This document shows, in pieces, positions 25,748 to 34,353 of a DNA stretch of 64,000 nt (the stretch's first letter is position 1; each line of letters opens with the position of its first letter). A program made the translations under genes and the position numbers. The notes below the pieces were generated by a model. It was not told the origin of the DNA. It saw nothing but the letters and a program-made list of their open reading frames with translations, and searched no databases. Source of the stretch: Nioella aestuarii (GTDB taxonomy: Bacteria > Pseudomonadota > Alphaproteobacteria > Rhodobacterales > Rhodobacteraceae); NCBI RefSeq assembly GCF_050896395.1, contig NZ_JBPBBA010000010.1, positions 1 through 64,000 of the forward strand. Reading direction: 5' to 3'.

Positions 25748-27007
25748 CTAAGGCGCGGCTACCCTCTCACGCCGGGCGATTCCGAGGGCCGCAATCCAAA
25801 GAAGCAGCACGTTCAGATAGCTCCAGAACCCCCAAGGCAGCAAAACAAGGCTTTCGAGCCGGTCATCGGTCGAGATGCCGAAGACATATCGGTTGATATA
25901 CAAGGGGGGGATCATGAACATGCAAAGAAGAACCAATTTGGGAATGCCGCTTCTGATGTTGAAAAGGACGAAGGACGCTGCGGGCAGGGCAATCGTCCAC
26001 TGATAATGAACCGCGCGTGGGACGATCATCAGCAAGAGCAGGCAGGCGATGCTGAACATAAGCGGATAAAGCCGCGACGGCGAGATGTTCGCAAGCGCAA
26101 GAGGAACGCAGACCGTGGCGGTCAAGAGCACGGCCACAAGGCTGAACGTCACATACACCGCGCCCAAAGAACTGGCTGAAAACGCCCCGGCCTCTGCGAA
26201 ATAGGAGAGAATGTTCAGAATGGACTGGTTGTATGGGCTTCCTGGTGTCCGGTCGAACTGTACCATCCCGCCGATAATGTCCTGATAGCGGCTTTGCAGG
26301 TCGGGCGCGAACAACGTTCCGGACAGTGTCAAACCGACGACCGCACAGATTGCGATGATCAAGAGCAGCACTCTGCGCGTTGAAAAAGGAACCATGGCAA
26401 TCAGGAGCAGCGGCAATATCCAGATCTTGAGCGTTGCTGCCATTCCTGATGCGAGCAGGGCTGCTTGCGTTCGGTTGCGTTTGAGAAGGGCGACCGAGGC
26501 GAGAAGCAAAGCCAGCATGATCAGCGTCACTTGCCCAGATCGCAACACTGCGGCGCAGGTCCCGTTCAGCCCGAAGGCAATACAGGGAACCGCCCAATGC
26601 GCAGGAACGCCAAGCGCACGGACTGTTGCGACACAAATATAGGTCAGCGCGATAACCTGAAGCGCAAGCCAAACTCCAAAAGCGACGGGATAGGGCAATA
26701 GGGCAAGCGGCGAGAACAGCCGCAACAGCAAGGGAGAGTAGACGAAGGCAAGCGGATGGTCATGCAGCCCTTCGGAGGACGCCCACGTAAGATGCGCTTC
26801 GACGGAATACGGATCCTCGCCAATGGAATACAGGTAGGGTCCAGAGTAATAGGCTCGGAAATCATACTGGTAAAAGGTCCAGCCCCGCGCAACGAGCACG
26901 ATCTGAAGCGCAAGCGCGAGAAGTGAAAAGCCGACAAGCAGTCTCTGCCAGAGCACGGGATCGGCAAGCCGCCCTGAAGCGCTTTTGTGCGATGAACCGG
27001 GCGTCAT
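25748..27007 (-). CDS. DUF2029 / GT87-like membrane glycosyltransferase
   Basis: This 419-aa polytopic membrane protein has about ten hydrophobic segments. After the first membrane helix it has YQYDFRAYYSGPYLYSIGED, the acidic loop typical of GT87/GT-C enzymes, and HDHPLAFVYSPLLLRLFSPL. GT-C enzymes use polyprenyl-phosphate sugars outside the inner membrane. The sugar is not evident. It is divergent from the O-antigen-ligase-like gene, with 448 bp between them, so both may work on a surface glycan away from the main locus at 41.6-51.4 kb. Confidence 0.75.
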   Translation of the reverse strand: MTPGSSHKSASGRLADPVLWQRLLVGFSLLALALQIVLVARGWTFYQYDFRAYYSGPYLYSIGEDPYSVEAHLTWASSEGLHDHPLAFVYSPLLLRLFSPLALLPYPVAFGVWLALQVIALTYICVATVRALGVPAHWAVPCIAFGLNGTCAAVLRSGQVTLIMLALLLASVALLKRNRTQAALLASGMAATLKIWILPLLLIAMVPFSTRRVLLLIIAICAVVGLTLSGTLFAPDLQSRYQDIIGGMVQFDRTPGSPYNQSILNILSYFAEAGAFSASSLGAVYVTFSLVAVLLTATVCVPLALANISPSRLYPLMFSIACLLLLMIVPRAVHYQWTIALPAASFVLFNIRSGIPKLVLLCMFMIPPLYINRYVFGISTDDRLESLVLLPWGFWSYLNVLLLWIAALGIARRERVAAP

Positions 27008-27455
27008 TGCGCCGTCTCTTGGGAGTCTCTCAAACCTGTATCCTGACCAGCTCTTTCGGCTTCATCCGACCATGTCGATGCCGGATCTTTGCAGGGAGTT
27101 TTGACCAGAAAAGCCAATAAAACAAGTTGCAATAATGGCTTGCCGGGTCACGAAAGTATCGTGGGACTCACCTTGCGATCATTCGTGTGTTGTCAATCCA
27201 CGAGATGGTGAAGCGTTGCTTTGCCGAACAGGGCGGGTCGCGCCACCCTTGCCCTCCGGCAATGACTGCTCAAGTGATGGGAAAGACCGGCACTGCATTG
27301 GCGATCAGTTGGTAGGGGCATTCTTACCCAAGTTGCGCGCATGGCATAATTCTGCCGCATCTCGAGTGTAAATACCTTGTGCTCGTTCCCAAAAAGACGG
27401 GTTCCGGATGACAAGAAAAACGAAGCAGAGCTAGCAGGACGACCGGACGACAGGC
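27008..27455. other. Divergent intergenic region
   Basis: These 448 bases separate the GT87-like gene and the O-antigen-ligase-like gene. I see no protein gene or clear RNA. It must hold both promoters. Confidence 0.4.
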
Positions 27456-28913
27456 ATGCCAAACGCAGTGACCACCCTTGTGCTATTGATCTTTCCGATC
27501 ATATCGGTCTGGCTCTTTGGCAGACTGCACCCAAGGCGTGCGCTGCTGTCGGTCCTCATTCTGGGGTACCTCTTTCTTCCTCCGCAGCCGGCCGGTTTTA
27601 CCATTCCGCTTATCCCCCCCCTGACAAAAGACACGATTCCAAGCCTTGTAGCGATCATTGCGTGCCTGGCGTTGTATCGCGACCAGATGACGTTTCTCCC
27701 GACGCAACCCGTAGCCAAGGTGCTGGTGCTGGTCTTCATCTTCAGCCCGATGGGCACTGTTCTGACGAATATGGACACGGTTCAGTTCGGAAGTTTCACC
27801 TTGCCCGCACTGCGGTTTCGATCTGGCATCGCGCAATGCATCAATCAGGCTTTGCTGGTCGCGCCGCTGCTGCTGGCGCGTAACTTTTTTCACAGCGAGG
27901 AGGATATCAGGGACTTGATGTGGGCAATGGCAATCGCCGGCTTGGTGTATTCGCTGCCGTTGCTGCTGGAGGTGCGCTTGTCTCCCCAGTTGAACATCTG
28001 GATCTACGGGTATTTCCAGCATTCGTTCGCGCAAATGATGAGGGGCGACGGGTTCCGCCCGATTGTTTTTCTCTATCATGGACTGTGGGCTGCTTTCCTG
28101 GTTCTCACCGCTTTGCTGGCCATGACATCCCTTGCCCGAAGCAGTCGAACCAGATGGGCTGTGTTGTGGTGGGCGTGTACCGGGTATCTGGGTGTGCTGC
28201 TGATCTTGTGTAAATCCATGGCATCAATCCTGTATGGTTTGATGTTTGTCCCGGTGCTGATATTCCTCGGAGTTCGGATGCAGCTCAGGATTGCGATGCT
28301 GCTTGCCTGCGTTGTCCTGGCCTATCCAACCCTGAAAAGCCTTCATCTTGTGCCAGAGGAAAGAATCCTCACCTGGGCTGAAAGCGTGGATGAAGATCGT
28401 GCGAATTCCCTGCGGTTCCGGCTGGATAACGAAACCGTTCTGATCGATCGCGCAATGGAGCGGCCGGTGTTTGGGTGGGGCTCATGGGGCCGGAACCACC
28501 TTTACAACGAGCGCAACGGAGAGGTGCTGACCACAACGGATGGACGTTGGGTGATCACTATTGGTGTCTATGGTTGGGTCGGTTTCATCGCAGAGTTCGG
28601 ACTACTGCTATTGCCGATTTTCCTTTTGAGCAGATACGGGCTAACCCGCACGCGTCGAGGGCCGAAGAACGCCACGGGCACGCCAGCTGCTGACACCGGT
28701 AACTTGGACATTCCTGGTGAAAATTCCGAATTGCCCCATTGGATTTCTGGTGCCGCGCTGATCCTTGCCATCAACACGGTCGACATGGTGCCCAATGCGA
28801 CCCTTACACCGATGAGCTGGCTCTTCACGGGTGCTTTGTTGGGCCTGATCGAGTCGGTGAAATCCAAAGACAGCAACAAAACGATCAAACAACGGCTTCG
28901 TACGATCCTGTAG
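27456..28913 (+). CDS. O-antigen ligase / polymerase-like membrane protein
   Basis: This 485-aa protein has about eleven hydrophobic segments. A Wzy_C-like periplasmic loop holds DRAMERPVFGWGSWGRNHLY and the nearby DGRWVITIGVYGWVGFIAEF. The pattern matches O-antigen ligase and polysaccharide polymerase families. The C-terminal part has a soluble linker (about 415-440) and two more membrane helices. The substrate is unknown. It could supply the polymerase that the main exopolysaccharide locus seems to lack, but this is inference. The 174 bp after it show no gene. Confidence 0.7.
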   Translation: MPNAVTTLVLLIFPIISVWLFGRLHPRRALLSVLILGYLFLPPQPAGFTIPLIPPLTKDTIPSLVAIIACLALYRDQMTFLPTQPVAKVLVLVFIFSPMGTVLTNMDTVQFGSFTLPALRFRSGIAQCINQALLVAPLLLARNFFHSEEDIRDLMWAMAIAGLVYSLPLLLEVRLSPQLNIWIYGYFQHSFAQMMRGDGFRPIVFLYHGLWAAFLVLTALLAMTSLARSSRTRWAVLWWACTGYLGVLLILCKSMASILYGLMFVPVLIFLGVRMQLRIAMLLACVVLAYPTLKSLHLVPEERILTWAESVDEDRANSLRFRLDNETVLIDRAMERPVFGWGSWGRNHLYNERNGEVLTTTDGRWVITIGVYGWVGFIAEFGLLLLPIFLLSRYGLTRTRRGPKNATGTPAADTGNLDIPGENSELPHWISGAALILAINTVDMVPNATLTPMSWLFTGALLGLIESVKSKDSNKTIKQRLRTIL

Positions 28914-29087
28914 GCGATTTGATCAGCAAGACCGTTTCATTTGATGGTCTCTGGGTTGTGTCGGAACCGGTGGACACTTTGATATTTCGACTACAGTTCA
29001 GATAGTTGACCTCGATGCCCGCACTGCATCGAACGCCACCCGCGTAAAATTCATGTCAGACTGCAATAGGGTACGACTGCTTCGTGC

Positions 29088-29669
29088 CTAACGTGTCAGA
29101 ACCATCTGTCCGTTCTCGATGGCGATCCGGTCAAAGAGGTTCAGGTAGCTCATGCCGAGCAGGCTTTCCTGCATAGGGGAGCCATTGACCACGGCGGGCA
29201 CGCGGCGGTCGGAAATCGGGCCGATCTCGACCAGGTCGAGCCGCACCGGCGCGGTTTGCACCATGCCATTGGCGGTCATGGCGCGACTCGTATAGCGCAG
29301 GTTGGCCGTGTTCAGCCCGGCGCGGGCGGCGTCCTGCGGGGTCAGCACCATATCCGTTGCCCCGGTATCCACCACGAAGCGGATCGGGGCACCGTTGATC
29401 TCTAACGTTAGGTAATAGTGGCCATCGAAACTGCGCGGCACAGTGATTTCACCCGTTCCTGTCACCACCGATTGTTGCGGCAGCACGTTATTGCGCAGTT
29501 CGGGCCAAACACCCACGGCAACAAACCCGCCCACGATCAGAAACCCCCAGACCACCGCATAGCGTGCAACCTTGCCGATCTGATGGCGATTGGCCGAGAT
29601 GATCGAGCCCGTCAGCGCAATCGCCAACAGGCTGAGATAGATGATCGAGGCAATGTCAGTGTCTTTCAT
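29088..29669 (-). CDS. Retropepsin-like aspartic protease (TIGR02281 type)
   Basis: This 193-aa protein has two N-terminal membrane helices (about 5-25 and 33-55). A single-domain clan AA aspartic protease follows, with catalytic Asp in FVVDTGATDMVL and a second conserved motif, LLGMSYLNLFDRI. Such bacterial proteases probably act as dimers in the periplasm or membrane; substrates are unknown. It is followed downstream by a separate minus-strand group (marC-ABC-F). Confidence 0.85.
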   Translation of the reverse strand: MKDTDIASIIYLSLLAIALTGSIISANRHQIGKVARYAVVWGFLIVGGFVAVGVWPELRNNVLPQQSVVTGTGEITVPRSFDGHYYLTLEINGAPIRFVVDTGATDMVLTPQDAARAGLNTANLRYTSRAMTANGMVQTAPVRLDLVEIGPISDRRVPAVVNGSPMQESLLGMSYLNLFDRIAIENGQMVLTR

Positions 29670-29719
29670 CGGGTCAATCGGATCATGTCGGTTGATGCCA
29701 ATATAGGACAGCGGACCGG

Positions 29720-30334
29720 CTAAAACACCTGTAGATCTCGAATGCCGTCGATCACGAATTGGACAGACAGCGCCGCCAGCAACATTCCCAGCAACCGCGT
29801 CACGACATTGATGCCCACTGGCCCCAGCATCTTTTCCATCGGCCCGGCCAGAAGGAACAGCAAGAACACGACCAGAATGACGGCCAGCATGACCCCATGG
29901 ACCATCGCGACGCCGGTTGCAGATCCGGCAGATCCGGTCAGCAGGATCATCGTGGCAATCGCCCCCGGTCCGGCAATCAGCGGCATGGCCAGCGGAAAGA
30001 CGGACGGATCCTCGGCATGGGGCGCATCGGCCTGCCCCTGTCGGCGCTGCTTGCGCCGCTCGAACAGCATGTCGAGCGCGGTCAGAAACAGCAGAAGCCC
30101 GCCCGCAATGCGGAACGCTGCCAGCGAGATGCCGAGGAAGTTCAGAACCGCCTCACCGGCCAGTCCGAAAATCGTCAGCAATACGAAGGCAACGATGCAG
30201 GACCGGATTGCGATTGCTCGCCGGGCGCGGGTGCCCATGCCACTTGTAATGGCGATGAACATCGGGGACAGGCCGATCGGGTCGATCACGACGAACAGAG
30301 CCACGAAGGCGGTAATGGCGTCCGACAACATCAT
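29720..30334 (-). CDS. MarC family integral membrane protein
   Basis: This 204-aa protein has six predicted membrane segments. The MarC hallmarks are MLSDAITAFVALFVVIDPIG near the N-terminus and FPLAMPLIAGPGAIATMILL in the middle. Its role is not established; it was once thought to affect multidrug resistance. The ATG at 30334 overlaps the stop of the ABC-F gene (ATGA), so the two are coupled. Confidence 0.87.
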   Translation of the reverse strand: MMLSDAITAFVALFVVIDPIGLSPMFIAITSGMGTRARRAIAIRSCIVAFVLLTIFGLAGEAVLNFLGISLAAFRIAGGLLLFLTALDMLFERRKQRRQGQADAPHAEDPSVFPLAMPLIAGPGAIATMILLTGSAGSATGVAMVHGVMLAVILVVFLLFLLAGPMEKMLGPVGINVVTRLLGMLLAALSVQFVIDGIRDLQVF

Positions 30335-32175
30335 AGCGCGTCTGCCTCCTCCTGTCGTTCCAGGGCTTTCATCCACATGGCCTCGGCCCGGTCGAGCCCT
30401 TCCATGACCTCGGCATATTTCTTCTGCCACACCTCGATCTCCCCGGCCTTGCCGGGCTCATACAGGTCAGGGTCCGCCAGTTTGGCGGCCAGCTTGTCGC
30501 GCATGGCGTTCAGCTTCTCCACCCGTTCTTCGCATTTGCGGACCTCGGCGCGCAGCTCCAGCATCGCATCGCGAGAGTGGCGCTTGGGCTTTGCGACTTC
30601 GGGCTTCACCTTGATGGGCGCGTCGCCCGCCAGCAGCATCTTGCGATAGGCGGCCAGATCATCCTCATAAGGGGTGACGCTGCCATCCTTGACCAGCCAT
30701 AGCCGGTCGGCGGTCAACTCCAGCAAATGCATGTCGTGGCTGACCAGGATCACCGCGCCGGTATAGGCGGTCAGCGCCTCGACCAACGCTTCTCGGCTTT
30801 CGATATCAAGGTGGTTGGTCGGTTCATCCAGGATCAGCATATGCGGCGCATCCAGTGTCGCCAGCAGCAGCGACAGCCGCGCCTTTTGACCACCCGACAG
30901 CTTGCCAACCACGGTTTCCGCCTGATCGGCACCCAGCCCGAACCCCGCCAACCGCGCCCGCAGCTTCGCCGGGGCCTCCTCGGGCCGCATTCTGCGCAAG
31001 TGCTGAAGCGGCGTTTCGTCGATATGCAACTCATCCACCTGATGCTGCGCGAAATATCCTACCCGCAGCTTGGAAGACTTGGTGATCCGACCCTCCAGCA
31101 CCGGCAGTTTGTCGGCCAGCAATTTCGACAGGGTCGACTTGCCCTCGCCATTGCGGCCAAGCAGTGCAATGCGATCGTCCTGATCGATGCGCAGGTTCAG
31201 CCGCTTCAGAACCGGCACACCGTCATAGCCCACGGCGGCCCCGTCCATCTGCACGATAGGCGGCGACAGCTGCTCGGGTTCGGGAAAGCTGAACTTGCGG
31301 AAGGCACGTTCGGCAGGGGCGGTGATGGGCTGCATCTTTTCCAGCATCTTTAGACGCGATTGCGCCTGCCGGGCCTTTGTGGCCTTGGCGCGGAACCGGT
31401 CGACGAAGCTTTGCAGATGGGCGCGGCGCGCCTCCTGCTTTTTCGATTCCGCCTGCGCCACGGCGATCCGGGCGGCGCGGGTTTGCGCGAAGGTGTCATA
31501 GCCGCCCTGATAGAGCGTCAGCTGCCGTTCCTCCAGATGCAGGATATGCCCCACGGCGCGATTCAGCAGGCCACGGTCGTGGCTGATAACCAGCACTGTA
31601 TGAGGGTATTTCGCCAGATAGCTTTCCAGCCACAGAGCGCCTTCGAGGTCCAGATAGTTTGTCGGTTCATCGAGCAGCAGCAGGTCAGGGGCCGAAAACA
31701 GCACCGCCGCCAGGGCCACACGCATCCGCCAGCCGCCGGAAAAGGCGGAACAGGGCATACGCTGTTCCTCGGCTGTGAAGCCAAGGCCGCGCAGGATGGT
31801 CGCGGCGCGTGCCTCTGCCGACCAGGCATCGATATCGGCAAGCCGCGTCTGAATTTCAGCGATGCGGGCTGGATCGTCGCTCTCCTCGGCCATCAGCTTT
31901 GCGCGCTCCGTGTCGGCGGCAAGGACCGTGTCGATCAGCGAGGTCTCGGACGAGGGCACTTCTTGCGCGACGCCACCGATGCGGGCGCGCAAGGGCAGGG
32001 TGATCTCGCCTGTGTCCAGCGTCAGTTCACCCCGGATCAGGCGAAAGAGCGTGGTCTTGCCGGTGCCGTTGCGCCCGACAATGCCGACCTTATGCCCCTC
32101 GGGGATGGTGGCCGAAGCGTGTTCGAGCAGTGGGCGACCCGCAATGGAGTAAGAGATATCTGAAATTCTGAGCAT
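30331..32175 (-). CDS. ABC-F family ATPase (Uup/YheS-like)
   Basis: This 614-aa protein has two ABC domains and no membrane segments. Walker A motifs are GRNGTGKTT and GRNGEGKST; signatures are SGGWRMRV and SGGQKARL; Walker B motifs are LLLLDEPTNYLDL and LILDEPTNHLDI. A charged linker lies between the domains, and a C-terminal coiled coil (about 535-610) resembles Uup/YheS. ABC-F proteins act on ribosomes and translation. The start MLRISDIS at 32175 fits the family; the longer frame is not conserved. It is divergent from ndk. Confidence 0.92.
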   Translation of the reverse strand: MLRISDISYSIAGRPLLEHASATIPEGHKVGIVGRNGTGKTTLFRLIRGELTLDTGEITLPLRARIGGVAQEVPSSETSLIDTVLAADTERAKLMAEESDDPARIAEIQTRLADIDAWSAEARAATILRGLGFTAEEQRMPCSAFSGGWRMRVALAAVLFSAPDLLLLDEPTNYLDLEGALWLESYLAKYPHTVLVISHDRGLLNRAVGHILHLEERQLTLYQGGYDTFAQTRAARIAVAQAESKKQEARRAHLQSFVDRFRAKATKARQAQSRLKMLEKMQPITAPAERAFRKFSFPEPEQLSPPIVQMDGAAVGYDGVPVLKRLNLRIDQDDRIALLGRNGEGKSTLSKLLADKLPVLEGRITKSSKLRVGYFAQHQVDELHIDETPLQHLRRMRPEEAPAKLRARLAGFGLGADQAETVVGKLSGGQKARLSLLLATLDAPHMLILDEPTNHLDIESREALVEALTAYTGAVILVSHDMHLLELTADRLWLVKDGSVTPYEDDLAAYRKMLLAGDAPIKVKPEVAKPKRHSRDAMLELRAEVRKCEERVEKLNAMRDKLAAKLADPDLYEPGKAGEIEVWQKKYAEVMEGLDRAEAMWMKALERQEEADAL

Positions 32176-32282
32176 GAGCGCGGTGTGACCCGCCTGCGCG
32201 CGACTGTCAATTGGCGGCTTTTCTTTAAGCGCGACGCATGTTAGCAGCCGCGCCAAACAAACCCATTTCTCGGAGAGTTCCC

Positions 32283-32705
32283 ATGGCGGTTCAACGCACC
32301 TTCTCGATCATCAAGCCCGATGCCACCAAGCGCAACCTGACTGGCGCGATCAATGCCAAGATCGAAGCTGCTGGCCTGCGCATCATCGCGCAAAAGCGCA
32401 TTCACCTGACCCCCGCACAGGCTGGCGTCTTCTATGCCGTTCACAAGGAACGTCCGTTCTACGGCGAACTGTGCGAGTTCATGGCGTCTGAGCCGGTTGT
32501 GGTTCAGGTTCTGGAAGGCGAAAACGCCATTGCTGCCTACCGCGAAGTGATGGGCGCAACCGACCCGGCAGAAGCCGCTGACGGCACCATCCGCAAGGAT
32601 TTTGCCCTGTCCAAAGGGGAAAACTCGGTCCACGGTTCCGACGCGCCGGAAACCGCTGCGGAAGAGATTGCGTATTTCTTTGCAGGTCTCGAACTGGTCG
32701 GCTGA
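32283..32705 (+). CDS. ndk: Nucleoside diphosphate kinase
   Basis: This 140-aa enzyme transfers the gamma phosphate between nucleotides through a phospho-histidine. The catalytic His117 is in NSVHGSD, and the N-terminus MAVQRTFSIIKPDATKRNL is typical. The start at 32283 follows CGGAGAGTTCCC. A terminator hairpin follows at 32732-32763. Confidence 0.96.
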   Translation: MAVQRTFSIIKPDATKRNLTGAINAKIEAAGLRIIAQKRIHLTPAQAGVFYAVHKERPFYGELCEFMASEPVVVQVLEGENAIAAYREVMGATDPAEAADGTIRKDFALSKGENSVHGSDAPETAAEEIAYFFAGLELVG

Positions 32706-32731
32706 ACCAGGGTTTGACCTGATCGTTTTTG

Positions 32732-32764
32732 ACGGGTCGCTCCGACAGGGGCGGCCCGTTTTCT
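32732..32764 (+). terminator. Rho-independent terminator after ndk
   Basis: The stem is ACGGGTCGC (32732-32740) with GCGGCCCGT (32751-32759); it has one G-T pair and is followed by TTTTC. Confidence 0.7.
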
Positions 32765-32834
32765 GTGTGGGATCTGTGCGGGATGAAGCGCCCCTTGCGG
32801 GAAGGACGAGCGTCTTAACAAAGCTATTTGTTGC

Positions 32835-33164
32835 TTAGCGCCGCGCGCCCACGCCGATCTCATCCAAGAACTTTTCGAAATCGGACCGATCCGGGTCAAA
32901 GCAGCTGGCCTTGATCTGATCAAAGCGTTTGCGAAGCGCGGCTTTCTCGGTGCCCTGACAGTCATTCCATGGCCGTCCCTGCACCCCCATATGCAACACG
33001 TAATAGGCAATGAAATGGGGGCGGCTGCCATTTCGCAGCATCGCTTCATAGGCGGCATCGGGTCCGCATTCTCGCAGCGCCTCTGCATCCGGTATCCCGG
33101 CGCGCTGCAATTCCTCGGCCATGGCCGGGCCGATATTGCGGATGTCTGTCAGCGGAGTGGACAT
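32835..33164 (-). CDS. TfoX C-terminal domain protein
   Basis: This 109-aa protein matches the TfoX_C helix-hairpin-helix-like domain: LTDIRNIGPAMAEELQRAGI, DAEALRECGPDAAYEAML and PHFIAYYVLHMGVQGRPW. The N-terminal TfoX domain is absent, as in many alphaproteobacterial single-domain versions. In gammaproteobacteria TfoX/Sxy regulates competence; the role here is unknown. The start at MSTPLTD (33164) is likely. Confidence 0.8.
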   Translation of the reverse strand: MSTPLTDIRNIGPAMAEELQRAGIPDAEALRECGPDAAYEAMLRNGSRPHFIAYYVLHMGVQGRPWNDCQGTEKAALRKRFDQIKASCFDPDRSDFEKFLDEIGVGARR

Positions 33165-33201
33165 GGGCGCGGCGCCTTCATCGAACAACGCCGCGTCTTT
33201 A

Positions 33202-33363
33202 TCAGATACTGGCCCAGTCGTGGAAGGTCACGGGTGCCTCTTTCTTGGCGGTGCCTTGCTTGGCTGTTCCTTTTGGATTCGGGGCCTGCTTTGGGGTTGG
33301 TTGTGGTTGTGGCATCTGACTGCTCTGCTTTTCTTGGTTTCTGCCTGTGGTCCAGATTACCAT
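33202..33363 (-). CDS. Small Gln/Pro/Lys-rich protein (53 aa)
   Basis: A short minus-strand frame reads MVIWTTGRNQEKQSSQ, then MPQPQPTPKQAPNPKG, and ends KKEAPVTFHDWASI and a stop. An internal ATG at 33315 would give 37 aa. The ending looks like a real conserved tail, while the middle is low complexity. It ends 38 bp before the TfoX-C start, on the same strand. I do not recognise it, and no strong ribosome site is seen. Confidence 0.4.
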   Translation of the reverse strand: MVIWTTGRNQEKQSSQMPQPQPTPKQAPNPKGTAKQGTAKKEAPVTFHDWASI

Positions 33364-34353
33364 TCAAATGAGGCAGCTTTTGGGCTGGTCCAGCCAGCCG
33401 CAAGGGATGAACCGGGGTGTAATTTGGGCAGTTTGGCCGCATTGTTCGGATGGCCAATTTCGAACGTGACGCGCAGATAAGCGGCCTGAAAGCCACTCAA
33501 TTACAGGAACTTGGCGTATGATTCGAATCGCATTGGTTCTGGCTTGGAACCAAAGAGCGACTTTTGGAGAGATTGGAATTGTGTCAAGCAGGGCTTGGAG
33601 CTGCCTAACTTTTGCCTTGGTTAACACAGCGTTTCGGAATCGCGTTCAATCCATTGTTGCCGCATGTTTTACAATAGCGTGGGTAAAAAGGATCATGACT
33701 TTTGGGTTAGACCCGCTGGCAGCAACATGTGATCGAAAAAGCTGACTTTATTAGAATAGGTTAAACTTGCATCCAAAATTCTGTTGCGCCCGAGGATTGT
33801 TTCGCACGCAGCAACAGCCTCTGGGCCTGGCCTGCTGGATGGAACCACAGATTTACCATATTTCGACCTTTTGGGCCGAGTTCCCGCCATGTTTCAAACA
33901 ATTTTCGCTTTCTTGGAACGACCTAGTCACGCTATCCATTGGTCAGCCCAACTGGGGGGCGATGTCTGAAGGCCACGGGGGCGGCCGCACGATACCAGCC
34001 TGATCAACCTGATCGGCAGGTGGCATGTGAGCCGCAACGTATTGCGGACCCGAAAGAGGGACTAGCCCTGCCAGGCTTGCCCCTGCCGGTGGCTGCAAGG
34101 CTGTCGGTTCATCTGCCCCTGATCTGGCCACCGTGCGCCCGCCCAAGAACTCTTCATACATCGCAATCTGGTTGGAACGTGTTCGACACCGATCGTCAGG
34201 GGATGTGCGATGTTCTTGGTTTCTTTGGTCTCACTCTTGACCCGCCATGTGCTGCAAACGCGCACCCCAGCCATCGTTGTCATTGATAAGTCAGTGGTTT
34301 GCCGTGAACCCGCGCAGAACGCGCGTTCGGGCAGGGCGTAAAGGAGACGACAG
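33364..34353. other. 990-bp region without a convincing gene
   Basis: Base composition is more AT-rich than neighbours in 33480-33950. A minus-strand frame at 33943-34161 (72 aa, starts MYEEFLGGRTVARSGADEPT) is open but unrecognised and Pro/Ala-rich. The last 80 bases carry the leader and AAAGGAGACGAC ribosome site of the RTX-Hint gene. Confidence 0.4.
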
